Positions 57,501 to 64,000 of a stretch of 64,000 bases of DNA are shown piece by piece. The notes below the pieces were generated by a model. The model was given only the letters and a program-made list of their open reading frames with translations. It had not been told where the DNA came from and ran no database searches. A program made the translations under genes and the position numbers. How positions within the stretch are numbered: the first letter of the stretch is position 1; every line of letters begins with the position of its first letter. Source of the DNA: Sipunculus nudus (Eukaryota; Annelida; Sipuncula; Golfingiida; Sipunculidae); contig CM049313.1 of assembly GCA_026874595.1 (NCBI GenBank), positions 52,377,659 to 52,441,658 of the forward strand, written 5' to 3'.

Positions 57501-59195
57501 TCCTAAATCTCTATTTCGAAAGCTGCTTGAAGCGTTGCGTAATATGGCTGCTCCCACAGGCCACTAAAATATAAGAGCATTTTAACTTTTTCAACAATTT
57601 GGATTCAATCATCAGTCAATATATATCACAAGACGCAGGGACCTGTTTACTCAGATGAATCCAGTATTTATGAAGAAATTATAAATACATCTGCGTCCAA
57701 AAGGTGCCCTTTTTTGTGAATGTAAACATTTTTGGAATTTGAACCCGAGACATCATATGCAAGGATTGTTTACAAATCTTTGTTGAATTGATTCTCATAT
57801 ATCTACACAACATGTCCATACGCAATGAAGTGAATATACGGTCTTAAATAACCTCGACCAAGGAGTAAATGTTTTCATCCATGTTAGTAGGAATTTTTTC
57901 TATGAGCAGGATTACCGAAACCTGCACTGATTACCACAAAATTGTGTGGGACACAGGTAAAGGAAGAAATCCGGATTACAGCATGAACGCATGCGCAACA
58001 TGGCATGCAGCGGTCCCTAGAAACTGGGAGAAATAAACCATTCAGGGTTCAGAGAACCGACATAAAATTACAGCATCAAGGCGAGAATCTATCTGGGATA
58101 GAGTTTGGCGTAAAGGGGACGTGTGTCGGCAACGTTTAAAGAGGATTCACGCTTTCTTTACCTCTCCCGAATGCATAGTATATATATTAGGAATTTATAA
58201 ATAATATAACATTAATAAAGCAAAATTTAATACTGTTCGTGCTTTCCAGTCAGCATATACTGTATGTTTTATTGTCGAAATTGACGAATGCATACCGTCT
58301 AGACTTCCTGAATTCGCGAGTTTCTCTTTGGCCTCTTAAATCGGTCATTGGTCCCTCTTAATCTAGAAGCGGCGACGTGGGCTTTCTGATATTTATTGCA
58401 ATCATGAACGACGTTTAAAAACAAGCATTGATTCTAGGAAGGCATATAAGATGTCTTTATTGGACGGTTATCTAGGGTACAATACACTTGCCTGTAAAAT
58501 CTGGCAGTCCGTACACTCAGCAACTCGTCACATATTCCAAAATCGGCGAGGTCGGATACTTTGATAGTGTGAAAGTTATTTCATGTTGACATAATAGTAC
58601 TTTATTAGACATCACATTAAGCGCAAACCCAAATAAATTATAATTCAAGTCATGACTGAAATACATAAATACAAGTAATGAACTTGGCAGAGTCTAAATG
58701 GACGTTTTATTTATACGTATATTGCCTACCTAGACGTCCATAACCTGTTGCAAGCAGAAATTAATATAACTTGGCGGATGATATGCTTTTATGTAATGAT
58801 ATAGACCAGCTCGTGGAAATGGCACTTCACATTCAAAAGGCGTCGACATCATGGGTTTTAATGTTTAGCAGTCTGTCTGTAGAGATGCGATGTGAATGTA
58901 GTAAAAACGCGTTGGCAAAGAATGAAACAATCAGTACCAACAAATAAGTACATGCCTTTTAAACCGTACAGGAGTTTCGGGCAGCTTGCTTTATGTGTGT
59001 TGACAGAACGCACGGTTTGCCCTTTCTAACACGTGGTTTAAGCTAATTTAAGTAGAAAGCAAAGGTAAAAAAGAGGAAATCTTCATTGATTCGAGACTGA
59101 ACCAAGGTTGCGACCCCATTTTGCAAATAAAGAGTGAGACTGACAAAAGGGACTTTTGGACCTACAATGCTGAACACTAAATTGTATATGTCAAA
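57501..59195. other. No recognised feature
   Basis: No frame over 60 codons and no matched repeat. Confidence 0.5.
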
Positions 59196-59768
59196 ACCGG
59201 TTAATGAACATACTGACAAGTAAATTCAAGTTTCCTTTTATTGACTTTTACGGTATGCTGCTCACATTTTAAGAGGGCTTGGATTTACCACCTAGTTAGG
59301 TTAATCTCAGCTGTCTGTTAGCTGCCTTCTGAGACAATTTATGGCCCATAACGGTCATTTTTTCGCCGGCTGCACAGATCCTGAATTGGATGATATTATA
59401 AAACGCTACGACGACCATTTACTCTTAAAATGGTGCTTTGGTATCATTGTTACGGACTTTTATAACATAAATCATTTATACGATAGCATAAGTATCCAAT
59501 TTAGTCCCACATGCATCAATGGCTAAATGTAGTTTTTATCATTGAGTTATTTACGCCTAATTAAACTGAGACATTAAAACGTATCAGCTCACCACAACAT
59601 ACCGTTATCTAAATAAAATGCGATACCCCTGATTACCGAGTGTTTCCTCCCGGATAACGTTGTCAGGTTGTAGTTATAGAATTCCACCAGAGTGCGTACG
59701 TGGGCTCGTGATGTATAAAGTACTGTAAGGCCTACAATGAACATTGTAATTACCCTTTGCTCAAGCAA
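59196..59768 (+). repeat. Tandem duplication, copy 1 (about 572 bp)
   Basis: From CCGGTTAATGAACATACTGA to CTTTGCTCAAGCAA. It repeats almost base for base in the next 580 bases. Only about five substitutions and one 8-base indel separate the copies. Each contains the same 61-codon frame (59341-59526 here), which has no recognised domain. Confidence 0.95.
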
Positions 59769-60348
59769 CCGGTTAATGAACATACTGACAAGTAAATTCA
59801 AGTTTCCTTTTATTGACTTTTACGGTATGCTGCTCTGATTACCACATTTTAAGAGGGCTTGGATTTACCACCTTGTTAGGTTAATCTCAGCTGTCTGTTA
59901 GCTGCCTTCTGAGACAATTTATGGCCCATAACGGTCATTTTTTCGCCGGCTGCACAGATCCTGAATTGGATGATATTATAAAACGCTACGACGACCATTT
60001 ACTCTTAAAATGGTGCTTTGGTATCATTGTTACGGACTTTTATAACATAAATCATTTATACGATAGCATAAGTATCCAATTTAGTCCCACATGCATCAAT
60101 GGCTAAATGTAGTTTTTATCATTGAGTTATTTACGCCTAATTAAACTGAGACATTAAAACGTATCAGCTCACCACAACATACCGTTATCTAAATAAAATG
60201 CGATACCCCTGATTACCCAGTGTTTCCTCCCGGATAACGTTGTCAGGTTGTAGTTATAGAATTCCACCAGAGTGCGTAGGTGGGCTCGTGATGTAGAAAG
60301 TACTGTAAGGCCTACAAAGAACATTGTAATTACCCTTTGCTCAAGCAG
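59769..60348 (+). repeat. Tandem duplication, copy 2 (about 580 bp)
   Basis: It differs from copy 1 by an inserted TGATTACC (about 59836) and point changes such as GCGTAGGTGGG for GCGTACGTGGG and CCTACAAAGAAC for CCTACAATGAAC. The near-identity implies recent origin, gene conversion or an assembly artefact. Confidence 0.95.
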
Positions 60349-63044
60349 GCAGCATCGATCACAAGGTACTACAAAGTATGATTCTGGTCATAACCTTAAG
60401 CTAAAAATAAACGTGTATTGCCGGCGAGGTAGGTCACAAAGTCAATTATTATTCCTTTAAGTGGGCACATGAAAAATGTTTTTTTTAACAGGACCAGTAA
60501 CTTGATTTATATCGAGATGTGCAATATCAGTAGAATCAAAGATGGACCTTTGAGGATGTCTACTGAAAGTGCGGTCTTCAAAAGCGACTTTCACAGGCGC
60601 CGCTGTACAGACATGGGTTTCATTAAAGGACGCTTCTTACTTAAAGAGGCATCAAGCGTAAATGAGAGCGGCATGTATTTTCAAAATGGAGACAAATGAG
60701 GGCGGAAAAGTCTGAGGGGAAGATGTAAGAAATAACCGGTGGTTCATAGGTAATGTGTGGAAAATTGAGGTTTAAAACACAGTTTCTGTATGACATGCGT
60801 GTGATATTTTGTACTGGGGCTATTAGAAAATAGGAATATTCTGAAGAATACATTAGCTAATAGAATCTTTCGTCCTGATCCTTGAGATATGTTATTATGA
60901 CGCAGCAGGCCAAGTATTTTCTAGGAGTTTTAACACCCAGCGGCACGTGACCCTGTTCATTTATGATTCCCTTAAAGAATATATCAATTTTCTCTGATGA
61001 ACAAAATCATTAAAAAGAAACCTAATTAGAACGTGGACTGTACATATATCCGAAAAAAATAAAACTGGGACAAAGAATTATACAAATTCCGTATTGCAAT
61101 AAATTACGATATATAATGGCGTATTGTGATAGGTATTGCAATGTTGCAATTGTATTCAATTTATAGGAAACAAGTGTGTGCTTCTGTATTATAAATACAT
61201 AAGTATATTAATATTAATCATATTATTATTATTATAAAAAAATTCCTTATCATGTTAAATATAATAACACAATAAAAGTGTATGCAGATCGGTTTATTTT
61301 GAACACGAAATCGGCAATAATTCTTTCTGATGTACTTAGTAAAGTACTTACTTTTTCTTTGCCGTACTCAAAGAAACATTTAAAATCAAAAGTTTAGGGA
61401 ATTCTTGAGATGGTTAAACATAGAAAGGGGTATATTGTGTGCATAATCGCAGCCGTATGCCAAATGGCAAGGCTCCTGTTCTTAAACAATAATACTGTTA
61501 ACTTAAAACTTGATCTACCTGCAGATATCAAAAGCTGTGTGAAGAAAATATTAATGAATGATTAATTATTCTGACTTTGTTTGTCGTATGAAGATATTTA
61601 TCTCATCACAAAAAGTCTTCCAGCATACATGCAAATTTCCTTGGACGGACCTTTGAGCCCTGGCATATAAGGCCTACTAGAACGTTTCATACTAAACGTC
61701 TACAGACACTTTTACTTTAAGCCTGTAAATAAAACCAACCCATTTAGATGTCTATATTTAAAACAGAAATATTCAGAAAAATCAGTTTCAGGCAAGTCTA
61801 AATAGTATAAAAAATATCGGTGTTTGAAAGCTGTATCGCGATACACAATATGTAAATCGCCGTATCATGATGTATCGATAATGTCGCGCAGCCCTATTCA
61901 TTTATATTCTCACTGCGGCGTCATACATTTTGGTCGGTGGGTCATCGCTCGGTATTCACTGATGAAACACAATTCACCAGGATGCATGAGGAATAAAACC
62001 TGAACTTCCGCTTGAGGCACTTCAATGTCCGGACACGGACAGTTTGACATGTTCCATCTCACATACCCACGAATATATTTCCGGACATCCCAGAAAGAAG
62101 TTTCCTGCAAGAGAGATATGCAATTCCATTAACTGAATATTTTGACTCATCATATTCCATGCATGGCATATGTACATCATATCATGATACACATCCTCTT
62201 TGACTGAAAGAACAAATTGTAACTTCAATGAAGCCTTGGTAGTTTACAGGTAAACATCTTGAATGAAAGTGTTGGGCGGAATCCGTGAGAGCTCGAAATA
62301 CAAAATGGCTTCCATCGACCATTTTGAAATTAAATTTTCCGGTGGTTTGGCCTGTAATAGTGTTCAGTACATTTAAAGTTGGCGGTCTACTTGGGTTGTA
62401 TGCTTAAAATGTTTCAATTAATACATTTGACATCAAATATGACTCCCTCGACCCAAGAAACCCATAAATCCATTAACTGAAGAGTATTGCAGGCAAAACC
62501 ATTGAAACGTTTATTCTAAAAATCTGGGAGAACGGTCATCTTGGAATTCGGGCTCTACCTGGTTTCATCCTCAGTTTAACGAGGGACATTTGCGAAATTT
62601 TTCCATAGAAGACAAATCCATTGAGAAACCAAGTTCCTCTACGGTCACGGAATGCATCAAGATGATTCATCTATACAGCACAACAGAACAAAGTCAGGGT
62701 GTTCAGATATTAGCCTGAAGTACAGGCAATACTTGTTTGATATAGGATAATCCCAAGGGGGGACTGTAAACAGAGCAAATGGAATTTAATTCCACGTTTA
62801 ACTCGTGTTCTGTGACACAATAGCAGCATACTGATGATACACCCAATCTGGCTGAGTTAGTTTCAAACATATAAAAATCTAATGGAGCAATCTTGGCTGG
62901 GTATGCGCTGCATTTAGATTAACATGTTACCTTTGTTTTTTTTAATGTTTCCATAGGAACAGGGTGATAGAATTACAAGCAAACTTACCGAATGACTTTT
63001 TGTGAGATACCACTTCTTATGCTCATTTTAATATCATCCTGTGT
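60349..63044. other. No gene recognised; traces of an old repeat
   Basis: Blocks rich in TATTGCAAT and TATCGCGATAC-type words lie at about 61090-61150 and 61825-61900, the latter ending in GCGCAGCCCTA. Such words are typical of decayed hAT-type repeats, but ends cannot be defined. Short frames at 61910-62228 (-) have no recognised domain. Confidence 0.4.
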
Positions 63045-63097
63045 CTAGTACGCTCCCGAGGCAGCGGAAATCTTGCGCTTCTAAACAAGCAACTGAT
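63045..63097 (-). repeat. Repeat family A, first half of a split copy
   Basis: Reverse complement of the GAAGCGCAAGATTTCCGCTG and CCTCGGGAGCGTAC block. It shows the Harbinger target as CAA, unfilled. The repeat breaks off and resumes near 63692. Confidence 0.7.
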
Positions 63098-63691
63098 TTT
63101 CACGCTGCCAGCTGTGACCGTTTATGATATATTTAGACACCAGATGGCGGTTCGTTGTCCACTGAAATAAACGTGCGTATGATGTGACAAGCAGCCAATC
63201 AGATGCCAATAAACAAACACTCGACAGGCATCCTGGCTCCGCCCATTGCTGCGCTTCAAGCGTCGCTTGACGATTTTCCGGTCGAATTTAAATTGCTCCC
63301 TCTGCATTCTCGCATCATCGACTATGACATTATGACATTATGACTGTGTTAGCGTAGCCATGTATCTGTTGTCTGCAGAACTGAAACCAGCCAGCGAGGT
63401 GCACGCAGCCTTTGTTGTTACGTTTCGTTTGAATTACAGCTCACCGGCCAAGCATCCTATGCGCCCAAGGCCCTAAGCAAACCACGTCAGGGGCAATTCT
63501 CTCTGAGCCTGTGGCCTGTTCAGACGGTTACGCTGGGGGATGAGCTGTCACTCAAAAAGAAATGAATATGATTGGCTCCGTGTATTCCTCGCTTGGCTTT
63601 GTCTTCCAGCACAAGGTCTCATATGATTGGACAAAAATACAGTGCTCCCCTCTGGTGTTGCAATTCAGGATACGAGGTCATAACAAACAGC
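63098..63691. promoter_or_regulatory. Promoter-like G+C-richer block inside a split repeat
   Basis: It contains AGCCAATCAG (63191-63200), GCTCCGCCCATT (63237-63248), an AATTTAAATT stretch (63286-63295), a TATGACATTATGACATTATGAC direct repeat and two inverted CCAAT boxes (TGATTGGCTCC near 63569 and TGATTGGACAA near 63624). A short ATG frame starts at 63361 (38 codons) but has no recognised domain. CGCTG...TGACC at the left faces GGTCA...CAGCG at the right, so the block may be an inserted element. Confidence 0.4.
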
Positions 63692-63755
63692 GCCTTACGA
63701 TATAGGTAGTAGCCCTATAGGTAAAGCGCTGTGTAAAGAGCGTAGAAGTCTAGTG
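63692..63755 (+). repeat. Repeat family A, second half of the split copy
   Basis: TACGATATAGGTAGTAGCCC, TATAGGTAAAGCGCTGTGTA, AAGAGCGTAGAAG matches the distal part of the 42.2 kb copy. Confidence 0.7.
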
Positions 63756-64000
63756 ATATCTGCCTTTATTTCTGCTTCCTCAAGTTTATCTTGAGCATAA
63801 ATCACTGCTGACTGGTTACCTGTCAAACATGTTTCCCTTAATTCATAAGATCACAGATAAATGTTAAATTCGTCTATTGGTAAACTGATTTGTTGAATAT
63901 CATTGATTAAAATATAGAACATGGTGTGGAACGAACGGGAATTTTAGAATATGCTGTTGTGGGAGGCGAAATGGCGGCAGGGGGCATAGCTGTGTTTCAT
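63756..64000. other. No recognised feature to the window edge
   Basis: The last 40 bases contain AAATGGCGGCAGGG, a YY1-like word, but nothing further supports a promoter. Confidence 0.4.

Noticed and set aside
59341-60106. Two identical 61-codon frames as a duplicated small gene
   Set aside because: The identity is fully explained by the recent tandem duplication of the DNA, and no upstream promoter or family match supports coding.

Overview
The window is AT-rich, intron- and repeat-laden DNA of an animal nuclear genome. There are no operons, no ribosome-binding sites and almost no long open frames. It is crowded with (TA)n microsatellites, poly-G runs, short interspersed repeats and DNA transposons. 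The mix of a PIF/Harbinger element, a Tigger/pogo remnant, a hAT-like MITE and repeat monomers ending in GGAC/GACA stretches suggests a marine invertebrate, perhaps a mollusc or another lophotrochozoan. That placement is inference; the sequence alone does not settle the species.

Only one intact protein gene can be supported: a single-coding-exon class A G-protein-coupled receptor at 36376-37446 (+). It has a 3' splice acceptor just before its ATG and a poly(A) signal about 195 bases after its stop. Its ionic-lock, CWxP and NPxxY motifs are all unusual.

The largest structured object is a 5.36 kb PIF/Harbinger transposon at 27600-32959. It has inverted ends of about 45 bp, a TAA target duplication, a decayed DDE transposase on + and a six-exon MADF/Myb-like partner gene on -. 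Both genes carry stops or frameshifts. The element sits inside a copy of a short repeat (family A) whose uninterrupted relatives occur elsewhere in the window, so the empty site can be read directly. A second DNA transposon, a 1.2 kb Tigger/pogo derivative, lies at 37978-39186 just downstream of the receptor gene.

The rest is repeats, layer on layer. At 3624-7156 diverged arrays of about 160-bp units face each other. At 10860-12250 a roughly 325-bp tandem repeat carries a CTCF-like site in each unit. At 21366-22520 a roughly 158-bp tandem repeat carries palindromic AGGTCAnnnTGACCT elements; related, decayed copies lie at 50030-50515 and 53490-56140. A 160-bp inverted repeat around a TA tract lies at 16712-16872. 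Two possible solo LTRs lie at 24266-24800 and 49466-49941, the first with a striking cluster of heat-shock elements. A nearly identical tandem duplication lies at 59196-60348. A promoter-like block with CCAAT and GC boxes interrupts a family A repeat at 63045-63755. Long stretches between these show nothing I can name.
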